Counted from the first letter of the stretch, positions 48,501-58,871 are shown. The stretch is 64,000 bases of DNA from Siderastrea siderea (GCA_964030785.1 OZ034978.1:7500595-7564594), one strand, 5' to 3'. Program-made: numbers and translations. The notes: generated by a model from the sequence alone, not told the origin.

Positions 48501-51500
48501 TTTGTCCTAAATGGGGTCATGGTTTCAGACTCTCAGTGGCACCCCTATACCCCCCTCCCCCAGGCCCACACTTAAAACTACTTGAAAACTATACCCTTCA
48601 GAGCAATACATACCCATATAGCTTATACATGGGAGTCCCTGGACACCCAGTTGCCAAAGCGACAATGTAAAAAAACATGACCAAAACAAATCATGAGATA
48701 TTACTTCAGTCTATATCTGTTACCATAACTGCACACTGCGGGTAATGTGAACTTACAACTTGAACATATTTATCAAGCCCCCCTACCTCTATGAAGCCCT
48801 CCACACCCCCGAATAAGCCCCAAACTTAATAAGCACCTGGGGCAGGGGGAAGGGGGGTCTTCACAGAGGAAATAAGGCAGGTAATTGACTAGGTATTTAA
48901 AAGATGTTAAGGATACAGTCATTATGACCCCACCGAACATGAACATAAAAACAAAGTCTGCTGTTCGTCCCCTGAACGAACCCTCCTCTAGCATCCGACA
49001 ATACCGATATCTAATAAGTGTTAAGGAAAGTTCATATTAAATTTTATAAGACACAACATAACACCACACATTAGAACAAGGATATTGAACAAGCCATGAC
49101 TGCAGGTTTCAAAATAGCAGCCGGCACTTTGGCCACTCTTACCGACGATTTTTCACCCCCAAAAATAGAAAAAAAATGACATCCCATCCCTTGATCGGCA
49201 AAATCAACATCCCTAGAACATCATAGTAAACGTTTCATATCAGATTTAGTAATGCAGCCATGAAACACACACACACATACCAAAAGTGAACTGGATGACA
49301 TTTTTTTAAATGTTTTTTAAAGCTATTAAATAAGCTTTCTAAATTAGCAACAACAAATATTAATTACAGAACACTAACAATTATTACCTCGATTCTTGTA
49401 AATCAAGTCTTCGTTCCCATTTGCACTCTTTTTGTTCCGGTGTGGTTTTAAATGTGATCAACAATGCGACCTTTGAGGAGATAGGCCAAACATGGGGTAG
49501 CAGTGCCGCTACAATTCAGTTCTCTTTCAGGAACCGGGCAAATTTTCATTCACGATTTCTGTTACCCATGCGTCTTCGATCCTGTTCCACTTAGCACCTT
49601 GTTGCTTTTTTTGTGTGCTTTTGCCTTCTCATCCAATTTAATTTGCTGGAGACCAAAGGAAATGTACCTTCGCGCCGAAAATCAGTGTCACTGTTGCGGC
49701 ATTTATCCTTTTCAAAGGCCTGATCTAATTTGTGAAACGCCAGCAAGCGACCCTGCCACTCCACCGTCGACGAGATTATATTCCCACGCTCAAGAGAAAA
49801 ATCGAGCAGTCAGAAACATTGATAGTTAAACTTCAGGCACGTACACAAAAGGGCACATGCCCAAGAGACTTGCACTATGTTGCAAAAGCAAACATCAATC
49901 CTGACAAGGAGTGTAAGACAGAAATACACTCCATAAAGAGAGAGGCCGAGCGAAAATTCATAGGCACACTAACCAAGTTTCATTATCACCGCGTTGAACG
50001 CAACAATGATAAGTTGCGAAGAGCGAAATCTGATAAATGTAGATCAAAGAGAGACACTGATTGGGTTTAGCATAAGGCCACATGCTCAGTCAAACAGTAA
50101 TTAATGCTCTCCATGCACTCTTCTATCACTTGAGCAGAAAAGATACATCAATGAAATATTCTCGCTGTGGGATGCTGACAAAAAGGAGATAGAAGAGTTT
50201 ATTGTCCTAGCAAACAGTCACCGCCCAACCCAACTTAACCTAGTAGAAATCTCACACAAAGAAATAAACTTCCTGGATACCACTCTTTTCAGGCGAAAGA
50301 TTTGACAAGCAAGCAATTCTTAATATCTGCACACATTTTAAGCCCACAGGAACTTTCCAATACACTCACTTCTCTTCCTGCCACCCACCACCATCTTCTT
50401 AGAACAAACTTTTCAGCGAAATCTTTCGTTGAGAATATCACCCAATTCAAAACAGGCCTTCATGCGAGAGACTACCCCAACAGTCTAGTAGAAAGAATAA
50501 CGTCCGCACTCAAATTTAGTGAAAGGAAGTCGGCACTTCAACAAAGAGAGACTGCGAAAAAAGTTCTGCCTTTTGCAATAACGTTCGTAAGAACATCCAC
50601 ATGAGCCAATGGCACTTAATTAAAAATCAACCATTGCTAAGAGAAATATACCAACACATGAGCACGAGCACATGAGCCGCATTTGGCCTGTCAACACTTT
50701 ATTCCATACTTGGGATAGGTGCTTGATCATTCTTGTTGACAGCCGGCTAAAAATTAGCCTTAAGAAAAAAAGCGGTCAAATTCATGCTGAAAGCTCTGAT
50801 TTTATTTTGAACCCTGCAAGGGCACTGGGTCCTTGGATGATCCAGGAACCTGCTCCCTGGATGAATTTTGAAAAATGAGGTTGTGCGAGACTGCATTTTG
50901 TGTTGATTGAATGCAGTTAGGTAGAAAAAGCCAAAAGCATAAAAACTTGAATATTTCTGAAATGCTTTAAATTCAAAATGAATTTTGTACTATTAATCTT
51001 TGTCTGACAAGTGTTTTTATAGGCCAATTTTATATAAGTGACCAAATTTCTTTTACGTAATTGACTAAACATTGAACAATGTGTACAAGCTAGCAGGCAT
51101 ATCAAGAACACACTGTTATTTGAATCAGTCTCTGTCTTGATCCTTGACCCTTGCCTAAACCAACTTTTTGTTCCAACAAGCACCATTGGTTGCCAATAGG
51201 CAGACCAAAGTCACAGGATGAGGGCACCCATGTCACACCTCACCACGCACAGGTCTGTTTAAGTACAGTGGAACCCGTGTTAATCATTACTTAAGTAAGG
51301 ATAATTTGCTAATTGTTGAATGATGTACAAGCTCTTATTAAAGCTCTCCCTAATTTCCTCCCGCCCTTATGGTGCAGGAGATTATTGTTTTCAGTCATAT
51401 CATGTTTATGGTGTCATAGGTCTCAACAATAAAGCTGCAAATTTTATTCCCAAACTCACTTGTCGTTTGTGTTTGAATGTAAAACAATTCTACATAACGA

Positions 51501-52675
51501 AGACCCTGGTATAACGATCAATATTTTTCAGCCCAGTAATAGTAAAATGTATGGAAAAGAACCGCGGTATAGCGAAACCCAGTTATAATGAACTCATTTT
51601 CCCAGTCCTTTGAACTTCGTTACGTCAGGGTTCCACTGTACAGAGGAACCTCGATTTAACGAAGTGCCAAGGGACTTGGGAAACTGTGGCCCATTTCTTG
51701 TAACTCCCGATAACTTTCCGGGCCCGGTAAGTATTTTTACGAGCTCATTTATTTATCAGCTAATGGTAATTATTGGAGAAAATAAAAAAAAAAATCAATT
51801 GAAGTCAATAAAAATTGTATAGCTATTGGAGAATATTGTGCACCTAAAATAGTTTTCGGGCCCGGAAAGTTATCGGGAGTTTCGAGAAATGGGCCCCTGC
51901 TTTGTTATATTGAGGGTTCTTTTCCCCATACATTACACGATTACTGGGATGAAAAATAAGGTTCCTTATAGCGAGGGCTTTGCTATGTAGAAGTTCCTTG
52001 AATCAAGGTTCCACTGTAATATGTTACCATCTGGATTATCAAATGTGGCTATTGAAAGACACCCCTTCAAAAGGATACGTGAAAATCATGTTGAAGAAGA
52101 AGTTGAATCCAATAGTACCAAAGAACACAAAGTTTGTAATGAGTCTCCAAAGCTGACAGAGAAAAAAAAAAAACAGAAAAAATGGTACATTGTAAATGAT
52201 ATTGTTGTGAATTTTCTTCTTTGTTTTGAAAGAAAACGTAACTTTTTTAGTTCTAATTCATGCACAATACATGAAAGTCTACTATACATTATTTGAATAA
52301 TAAAAATATTAAGCTTCCATTTAAGCTTTTTTTTTTTTTCAGTTCCGCTTTCCTGCAATAGATAAATAAATAGAATTTTCAAAGCAAAGGCTTACCTGAT
52401 ATCTTTGGAATATGAGTTCGGGGTTGAAATAAAGCTGAAAAGGCGTTATTAATTCAAGTTGCTACAAACAAACAAAAGGAAAAAAATTGATTTTCGAATA
52501 ATGCACCATTGCATACAAGACGCGTTCATTCCGTCGAAAAATGATTAAATCCCTGATAACTCAGCATAAGAATTTCCCTTACCACTGCAAGTGTTGTCAC
52601 TACACAGGCAGTGGTGTACGTCCGCGTAACCACCGGCATTTGCAAGTATTCTTGCTGAAATGTTTGGTACGCCAT
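45584..52675 (-). CDS. DERL2: Derlin-2-like ERAD channel protein, complete, 246 aa
   Basis: Exons, 5' to 3': 52675-52583, 52461-52396, 52152-52079, 49010-48917, 47576-47381, 46211-46121, 45710-45584. They join in frame to 246 aa (human DERL2 is 239). The protein starts [14 protein letters not shown] and closely follows derlin-2: [14 protein letters not shown], the WR motif in [55 protein letters not shown] and [17 protein letters not shown]. Derlins are ER rhomboid-fold pseudoproteases that help export misfolded proteins to the p97 ATPase. The tail has [12 protein letters not shown], which fits the SHP box that binds p97. Introns 3 and 4 carry U12-type splice signals, and intron 3 hosts several mobile elements. 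The tail ends EHEHED instead of the usual short end. Family assignment is firm; DERL2 versus DERL3 is inferred from sequence likeness. Confidence 0.96.
46602..47092 (+). mobile_element. Penelope-like fragment with inverted ends and hammerhead motif
   Basis: TAGTTAGATCTG occurs on both sides (46,602-46,614 and 47,080-47,092), which fits a target duplication. Inside, GTGGTGAAAGGGTTTGA at the left is the reverse complement of TCAAACCCTTTCACCAC at the right, over about 60 bp in all. The plus strand between them encodes a C-terminal tail containing [20 protein letters not shown] ending at 46,885, similar to ends I recall from Penelope-like retroelement ORFs. The 3' part has the ribozyme motif listed separately. 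Inverted partial terminal repeats are usual for this class. Confidence 0.65.
46990..47036 (+). ncRNA. Hammerhead ribozyme-like motif
   Basis: The conserved core is present in order: CTGATGA (46,997-47,003), helix II GGCT...AGCC (47,005-47,020), GAAAC (47,021-47,025), then GTC (47,026-47,028), the cleavage triplet. Helix III is only the palindromic ACGT, so cleavage would need a dimer, as reported for minimal hammerheads in Penelope-like elements. Helix I can form from TCAAA and TTTTAG with mismatches. There is an unpaired A after CTGATGA. Activity is not shown. Confidence 0.6.
47577..48916 (-). other. DERL2 intron 4: U12-type GT-AG intron
   Basis: The donor reads GTATCCTTAA directly after GGVIMT. 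The 3' end reads TTTCTTGACGTCGTGCTCAG, with TTTCTTGAC as a branch-site candidate about 11 nt from the AG. Using this donor gives exactly the human residue spacing between FGG and LVFLGQ. Confidence 0.75.
48217..48560 (+). repeat. TCCTAAACAGGGT repeat, copy 1
   Basis: This shares GACATGCCACTGGACAGGGT, repeated TCCTAAACAGGGT motifs and GGTTTCAGACTCTCAG with 53,706-54,110, in the same orientation. It lies in DERL2 intron 4. It is dispersed mobile DNA with no coding capacity. Confidence 0.7.
49690..50610 (+). mobile_element. Degraded Penelope-like reverse transcriptase fragment
   Basis: The plus strand carries, in more than one frame, [18 protein letters not shown], then [15 protein letters not shown], then [20 protein letters not shown] and [10 protein letters not shown]. 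That order (a helix after the palm, FLDT, then a helical thumb ending in LPFxxTY-like residues) matches the C-terminal RT region of Penelope-like elements. An upstream 112-codon ORF is charged and coiled-coil-like. The catalytic YxDD part is absent and frames are broken, so it is dead. Confidence 0.6.
51266..51638. mobile_element. TA-flanked TIR element 1 (CAGTGGAACC type)
   Basis: This starts CAGTGGAACCCG and ends CAGGGTTCCACTG, with TA on each side. The interior has GGTATAACGA and GTTATAATGAA motifs. Such ends are typical of pogo/Tigger-like non-autonomous elements. It shares its right TA with element 2. Confidence 0.75.
51641..52016. mobile_element. TA-flanked TIR element 2 (CAGAGGAACC type)
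   Basis: This starts CAGAGGAACCTCGATTTAAC and ends CAAGGTTCCACTG, flanked by TA. It abuts element 1 with just one TA between them, so one probably inserted into the duplicated TA of the other. Its right end is about 60 bp from DERL2 exon 3. Confidence 0.75.
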
Positions 52676-52774
52676 CTTGCTTGTTCTTCCTTAGATCAAA
52701 GACACGTCAGTGAATCCAGACTTCCGGGTTTGCTTTTGCCCTTGGGAGACTGGGACTCTGCGAATGAATCCAAC
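52676..52774. promoter_or_regulatory. Divergent promoter of DERL2 and TIMM22
   Basis: Only 99 bp separate the two start codons. The interval contains an ETS-type site (ACTTCCGGG, 52,720-52,728) and no TATA box. Both start contexts are good (AGATGGCG and ACATGGCG). Confidence 0.7.
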
Positions 52775-55700
52775 ATGGCGGACCGTGCCAACGCAGATGA
52801 CCATCAAACCTTTTCACTTCCTATTAACGAGCAAATGCCGCTTAGTTGGATCATTCCAGCGGTTCAAGAAGCAAGAAAATACAGACCTCCGTTCGTACCG
52901 TCAGTTGGATTGCCAAATGTGATTAGAACTCCGCAGGAACTAATGGTCGAAAGAGTAATGGAGAACTGCGCTTTCAAGTCAGTTTTGGCTGGAGTTGTAG
53001 GTACAGACATAACCTCATTTTGCTTCATTTATTTTCGTAATTAATTGATTATGAGAGATCGTGGCTAGATTGGGAACAAGTTGAACGAATGATCGTTTTC
53101 AAATTTGCTGAAAGGGAGTGGGGCTAGGATATTGTAATATCAAGGTATCACTTGTTTACAGTTGCCATAATAGTATGAATTTTTGGTAGGCATACAAATT
53201 TGGCGATCTTGGTCTGAAAAAGCCCAGATAATGAGGCAAAAATTGGTGGGTGGGGGGGGGGGGGTCTAATCTTCCTACTTCTATCCTGCCAACGTTCCCA
53301 GATTATCCAAAGGGGTAAATTTAAATGGTCATATGGCCTCCAAGCTATTTTAAACCCCAGACTTTTAGCCCCCTATCTTATATTAGAAGGCTAAATGTCA
53401 TAGAATTAGGTTGCTTACCTTCTAAGGCTAAATGGCTAGGGGGTGGGGTTGGGAGGATGGTCAATAAGGGGATTTCACATCTGTGGAGGTTGGCATCTCT
53501 GCTTACCACTGAGTGTGACAGATGACTTACAAAAAGTCGTATACAATTCACATTGCAGGGTTTCAATTAAGAATATGTTTAAATTCTACATCATTTTTGT
53601 GTCATAAGTGACAGCCATAAGCAAGTTGTAGGTTTTATGTACACAAAACTGATTGTGTTATAGGCTTATCATAAGCGTGCAGCATGAGACAGAGTTGTGC
53701 CATTTAAGGTTGACCTCGGGAGGGAGTACTCCCTTATATGGTTTATACGGGGGACGTGCCACTGGACAGGGTATGGTTTTTGGCTTCTCTGTCCTAAACA
53801 GGGTATACAATTTTACACGAGACCATGCTAAACAGGGTCTGAACTTGTCCTAAACAGGGTGCAGTTGTACGATTGTCGTCATAAATATGGCTTATACACT
53901 GTACAGTATTCAGCAATCCTAGATTGGAGGCATTTGCTGGTCTCCAAAAAAAACTTGAGTGCATATTTTATCATTTGTCCAAAACAGGGACCTAAAATAG
54001 AAGGTGTTGTCCTAAGGGTTAGTACATGTATTTCAGGGTCAGGGTTTCAGACTCTCAGCGGCCCTGCTACACTCAAACATGGGTCAAGTGCTCCCCCCCC
54101 CCTCAGGAGGTTGACGTCCTTTCAGTCAATCCATTTTTCGGTTAAGTTTATCCAGATTGCCTAGATTTTCATGCTAGATGGGACAAAAATCTGAAACAAG
54201 ATCAATCCATGTTTGTTTTACACTGTGAAGGGACAAGTGGTATAGGTACAAGATCTGATATATAGTACAATGCATAAGTTTGCTAAATAGAGTGCACAAT
54301 CCAAAACCTGATTTAGACGCCAATCTGAATGATCTATGGTGTCCAAACATAAGTCGTTGAGATTGCAATCTAAGGTTGGTTTGCTCCTTAATGAAACAGA
54401 AAATCAAATCATTCTATTGCAATATCCGGATTTTTATTGGCCACTGCACAAAGAACGCAATCAACCTAAATTAGCTTTGGCACTACACACCCAATAAAAA
54501 TGCCAAGAGGTACCTTCCTGGGGACAAGGTATTGCAACTTAAGCTTCATTTGGTTTTTTTATTCATTTGTTTTTATTTCATTACCTTTACAGGATATGGT
54601 CTTGGTGCTGTGTTTGGCTTGTTCACAGCTGGAATGGACTCTTCTATGCCCAACCCTATGACTGGTGTTGCAGATCAGTCAGCCAAGGCCATACTCAAAG
54701 ACATGAAGTCACGTGCAGTTTCATATGGCAAAAATTTTGGTGTTGTGGGTCTCATGTTTTCTGGAACTGAATGCTTGGTGGAATCTGTAAGTCAATGGAT
54801 TGAGAACTGCTGTTGCAATCTTATGATTTTTTACAGCAACTTATAATGAGTGGACTTAAAGAAAGAATGTCAAAGCTAGACCAGACTGCTGTTTTTTCTC
54901 CTGCCATGCAATTTATTTTAAATAATATAATACAATAAAAAACACTTCATGAACGTAGTGTTTATATGGGAAGTCAGTGGCAAATTGATGATACCTGACA
55001 AAAAATTTTCCTGATGGAATTTGAGGAATTCACTGTGCTGTGCTGGCAAGGCTGCATATTGGTGCATTTGAGCTTGCCTTCAGCAGCTTTTTCTGGGGCT
55101 AAACCTGCAGGCAAATGCATTCTTAAGTTATCCACAGATCTTAATATTGGTATTTTCCTACGTTTGACAGTATCGGGGAAAGAGTGACTGGAAAAATGGA
55201 ACACTTTCAGGTGGTATCACTGGGGGACTTATTGGACTCAGAGGTGAGTTCTATGTTTGTCATTCTCAATATTGTTATTTTCAGCCTTTAAGGACGTTCA
55301 CGCCCAAAATCTTCCCACGTTCAGATTTTTCCTCACTTTTGCTGCAGTTAGATAATGACCAACTCATGTTGGAAAAGCAAAAAAAAACTGGGGGTCACAG
55401 TGCTCATTTTGGAGATAAAGCGTATTGGAAACGTTGTGTTTTTAGAAGCTTTGGTTATGTAAGGTGAAATTGGCTTTCTTGCTACAAGGAATAAAATAAG
55501 TTACCTTGAGGACTCTAGATAATGCTGATTAGTACATTTGTGCAGTTAATATAGTTTCTTCAGGTAAAATTAGCCTCACAGAAGGATAATTGTAAGTCGT
55601 GTGTACCTGCAGTTGTCGAAAAATTCGATCGTATTTGAGTAAAAATAGCAATAAAATTGAAACTTCTCTAATTCAGAATTTTTTTGGTTTTGGACAAAAT

Positions 55701-56210
55701 GCGGAAAACCAGTAAAGGAAGTGATTTATCAAAAAAAAAAGAATGGGTCACCGTGCATTTAAGAGAGTTGAGCACATTTATAGATTATTTAAATACCGAC
55801 CACCACTGTATTTGTCTATATTTCTTACTCAGTGCGCACGCTCGATGCATGACGTGGTGTGACATTGCGACATGAATTACGTGTGCAGTAAGGATGCACA
55901 CAAACAAATTAGCGCAAATGTCCTTAAGCCCCCGGGTAAAGGTTAAATCTTCAGGTTTGCACAATGCACTAGTGGCTGAAAACCCTTGGAGCTGAGTTTA
56001 ACCTGGTTCCATACCATAAAGTGACACTGTGAGTCTAATGTTTCAAGACTTTCTGTTCAACTGCCCATATTACCAAAACTCACTGCCAGGATTTCTTTCA
56101 TTCTGCGATTTTCTGTTTTGTTTCATTGTATAGCTGGTGGGAAAGCAGCTGTCATGGGTGCACTTGGATTTGCAGCATTTTCAACTGCCATTGATTACTA
56201 CCTCAGATAA
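52775..56210 (+). CDS. TIMM22: Mitochondrial import translocase subunit TIM22, complete, 189 aa
   Basis: Exons: 52775-53000, 54593-54786, 55171-55243, 56134-56210. All are GT-AG and join in frame to 189 aa (human 194). It is a Tim17/22/23-family protein with four hydrophobic segments: CAFKSVLAGVVGYGLGAVFGLF, KNFGVVGLMFSG, SGGITGGLIGLR and ALGFAAFSTAID. It ends DYYLR like its animal homologues. It forms the channel of the carrier translocase in the mitochondrial inner membrane. Conserved Cys residues are present in ENCAFKS and GTECL. The frame is open upstream of 52,775 as far as 52,541, but that would overlap the DERL2 5' exon; MADRANADD gives the expected length. A poly(A) signal candidate AATAAA lies near 56,785. 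Confidence 0.97.
53706..54110 (+). repeat. TCCTAAACAGGGT repeat, copy 2
   Basis: This is a longer copy of the repeat at 48,217, in TIMM22 intron 1. It begins GGAGTACTCCCTTATATGG, followed by CGTGCCACTGGACAGGGT and several TCCTAAACAGGG units. It ends with GTTTCAGACTCTCAGCGG and a C-run near 54,095. Confidence 0.7.
55292..55923. mobile_element. TTAA-flanked element in TIMM22 intron 3
   Basis: The left end is GGACGTTCACGC and the right end GCGCAAATGTCC, imperfect inverted repeats between TTAA sites (55,288-55,291 and 55,924-55,927). It is 632 bp, AT-rich and non-coding. Confidence 0.65.
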
Positions 56211-57100
56211 CCCAAGGCCTTCAATCGCCACCCAACAACCGGTAATCCCAAGGTGTTGTCATCTCCATTGTTGCAAGACATGGCATCAAATAACAAAATG
56301 GCAATGTGCTATTGGATAGCTATCATTCTAGCTGATTGTGCCATTGAAAATGATGGGCTGTAGTTACGTTTACGTCCATAAAAATACACCTGCAAGCATT
56401 TGGCAAGGCCGTCCTGGAAAAGAAAGATTTAAAACATTGGTGTCACTATTTAAGGTGATGGCTGCTTGAGGACAGTGAGGGAAACAAAGATGTCCTAGTT
56501 TTCATCTGACAATCATTGACTTTAAAGGTCTGCAGCATGATTGTTATTCCTGCATCACGCATTCTACTCTCTTAAAAGAGAAAGTAAGACAACTTTCAAT
56601 GCCAAACAGCTTTTCTTTTTTTCCTCTCTGAAGTTTAATGGCAAGCGGTAGTAATTTGTAAAAGAGGTTCAATATTGCTGTAAAGATTGGACATTCACTA
56701 GTTAAATTCGTAGAGCCTGAAGTTTACTTATCAAAGAATGCTTTTCTCAGATTTGTAATCATATTCACTTTGTAAATACTAGAATAAAACCAATAATAAT
56801 TTGAAATAACAAGAAAGAGCAATCCCTAAGGTATCAAATCAATACAGAGTGGAAGGGAGGTATTCCAATTAGCATTCCTTTTCTGAAAACCTCACCTCTT
56901 TCTTCGTTCTGCACCTCATGGGATAGTTCGAGAAATTCTGGTGTTAAGGATGGTGCCTCCTAATACAAGGGTATTTTTGCACAGTTTATGACTATGCAGG
57001 GAAAGCAGATCTTAGCAAGGGCTGTTAGAGTGACTTGCTGATTTGAGCTTTTTCGTTTTTTTTTTTATTTAATTATCTCCCCAGTTGCGTGATAAAGATT
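56211..57100. other. TIMM22 3' UTR and intergenic DNA
   Basis: This holds the likely 3' UTR up to about 56,800. A lone TTAA-element end follows (GGATGGTGCCTCCTAATAC from 56,948). I saw no further gene. Confidence 0.6.
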
Positions 57101-57345
57101 CAATGAATTATTTTCCTTTTGAAGACGCTTCAAGTGCCTTTGTTGTTGTCTTGCTTCCTCATCGTTTTCTCTTGTCTAAGCACCCTTTGTTGGAGAGGAG
57201 ATCCATCCGAAGTTGTTTGTTTTGTGTTCTGCTGGGTCTCCTTTGTTTCGTCTTCTTGATTGATGCCTTTTTGAAAATAATGACATTTTCTTCCGAAGTA
57301 AACTGCCTATATAATCTTAAGTACGTGACGTCATTTTGACGTGAC
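57101..57345 (-). pseudogene. Fragment of the 158-aa gene with intact promoter module
   Basis: On the minus strand, a promoter module (TGACGTCA at 57,326-57,333, TATATAGG at 57,306-57,313) is followed by sequence related to the 5' part of the ORF at 58,028-58,504: KKTKQRRP and TQNKQ correspond to ETKKRQQ and TKQTT. No full ORF follows. It looks like a truncated duplicate. Confidence 0.55.
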
Positions 57346-58027
57346 AAGATGTGACTGCGAAATCTACATCTACATCTAGTTCCAATCAAACAGGTCAATG
57401 ACAACTCCCACTTTGGATACTACTTGCAAATAGCCTTTCCTAGACCTCATGGCTTCATGTATAATCCTTCCTCTAGCAGCTAGCACAGCAACACGTCCCT
57501 CTCCCTGACAAATCCCGCTTCCTGGGTGGTCATAAACCACATTCTCTACATTCCAAACCACGCATATGTTACACTCATTATTCCAAGCTGAGGAGACATT
57601 TCGTGATATCTTGCGTGATGTAGCCACACAAGGAATCCCCTATTCTGCTAGACATCAACTTGGCTACTTATTGGATGACAAAAATAGACATCAATTTGGC
57701 TTCTGATTGGATGATGAAATAAACCAATCAGAGAGTAGAAGAGAAAGTGACGTCACAGGATAACTAAGAGGGTTGCCTGGGGTGCTTGTGTGGAGGTAAG
57801 GGGAGGGAAAACGCGGAAAACAAAAGAAGAGACGCGCCCAGTAGTTTCTGGAATTGTTTTCTCCGGGGAGGGAGTAAAAATTAGACTACCCGGGAAAAAC
57901 TCTTGGAGCAAGGACGGAAACAAATTCCTGCTCAGCTAAGGCAAACGAGACTCGCACCCAGACCCAAAGTGAGTACTAAAGAGGATTGAACCTGATATTC
58001 ATTGTATGCCTTTATTATCCTTGACCA
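57346..58027. other. Intergenic part of the polymerase block
   Basis: A minus-strand open frame of 83 codons (57,376-57,627) has a protein-like composition near its end (GRIIHEAMRSRKGYLQVV), but it begins only with GTG, has no conserved motif I know and no TATA module in place. CCAAT boxes and a TGACGTCA site (57,750-57,757) lie upstream of it, so a short gene is possible but unproven. Confidence 0.35.
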
Positions 58028-58504
58028 TTACATTGTTGGAAAAGCTGAAATTATTTCATTGTTCGTTGCACCGAAAATGACTGTAACACAATAACAAGGA
58101 GCTCCAGAAATCCCATGAACTCCAACTTGCGTCAGAAATCTTTTCTTTTTCACTCCTCTGTACCTTTTATACTTGTGCGGCAATATAGTGTCTGGTGTTT
58201 CCATTGTTTCTTTTACTATTGCATAAACGTACTCTCTATCAGTAGAGAGGAAGTAACTGTTTCTTTGAAACTGCATCGGAAGCATATGTCTCTGTGCAAT
58301 GTGCTCCATGAAACGGTCCATTCTCCCTTCAGACATAAATTCTTCTTTTCCTTCCCTGAATGCTATCATTGCTTTTGTTCTTGTCTTACTTCCTCGTCGT
58401 TTTCCCTTGTCAAAGTGTTCTCTTTTGGGAAGAGGATCCAAAGTTGTTTGTTTTGTGTTTTGCTGTCTCTTCTTTGTTTCTTCTCCTTGACTGACATAAG
58501 ACAT
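58028..58504 (-). CDS. 158-aa protein, possible BECR-fold RNase-like domain
   Basis: The ORF starts ATG at 58504 and is complete. Residues 1-55 are basic (KKRQQNTK, KGKRRGSKTRTK), suited to RNA or DNA binding. The C-terminal half has HIAQRH (68-73), YFLSTDREYVYAIVKETM (84-101), a basic KYKRYRGVKKKRF (111-123), then GxxGxxCYCVTVIF and NNEIISAFP (148-156). The layout H-x4-H, a helix, and a final beta hairpin ending in I-x-A-FP recalls the BECR (barnase/EndoU/colicin/RelE) RNase fold. This is pattern-based inference, not a proven match. It lies 368 bp downstream of the polymerase gene on the same strand and has its own copy of the same promoter module. It may therefore be an effector or regulatory gene of the element. 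Confidence 0.55.
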   Translation of the reverse strand: MSYVSQGEETKKRQQNTKQTTLDPLPKREHFDKGKRRGSKTRTKAMIAFREGKEEFMSEGRMDRFMEHIAQRHMLPMQFQRNSYFLSTDREYVYAIVKETMETPDTILPHKYKRYRGVKKKRFLTQVGVHGISGAPCYCVTVIFGATNNEIISAFPTM

Positions 58505-58549
58505 CCTTACTTTCCTCTTTCTTGAAAAAGTGGCTTCACTCAGTCTGAA

Positions 58550-58760
58550 AACTGCTTATATAATCTTAGATATGTCAATGTGACGTCATTTTGACGTGGC
58601 AGGTAGCGATTGGCTTATCTAGCTTTAAACTGATGCGATTGGTTAGTTGCAATTGGGCTTACCGTCAAGGTTAAAATTTTCAGCCAATCAGAAGCAGGGT
58701 AAATTTTCAGCCAATCAGAAGCCAAGTTCATGTCTATATAGACTACCTTTACTACTCCAT
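58550..58760 (-). promoter_or_regulatory. Promoter module of the 158-aa gene
   Basis: Reading towards the gene: repeated CCAAT-type boxes (GATTGGC, near 58,612-58,725), TGACGTCA (58,581-58,588) joined to a second TGACGT half, then TATATAAG (58,555-58,562), about 50 bp before the ATG. TGACGTCATTTTGACGT (plus-strand reading) is identical in the other two modules. Confidence 0.75.
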
Positions 58761-58871
58761 CCATGTCCTTGGCGTTTCAGTAGAGAGTTAACTTTTAAGG
58801 TACTTGTATGACAAATGGTAGATGACCCCCAATCCTCCCTTTAGAGCCAGCAATAACATCCACTGAAAAGA

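Larger units (their letters stand above)
49011..52078 (-). other. DERL2 intron 3: U12-type GT-AG intron hosting mobile elements
   Basis: The donor is GTATCCTTTT, a perfect U12 consensus. Near the 3' end, TTTCCTTAAC (a perfect U12 branch-site consensus) stands about 10 nt before the AG in ACTTATTAG. The intron joins NMIF-(T)-YRYCRM in frame. It contains the Penelope-like RT fragment and two back-to-back TIR elements, which account for much of its 3.07 kb. Confidence 0.9.
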
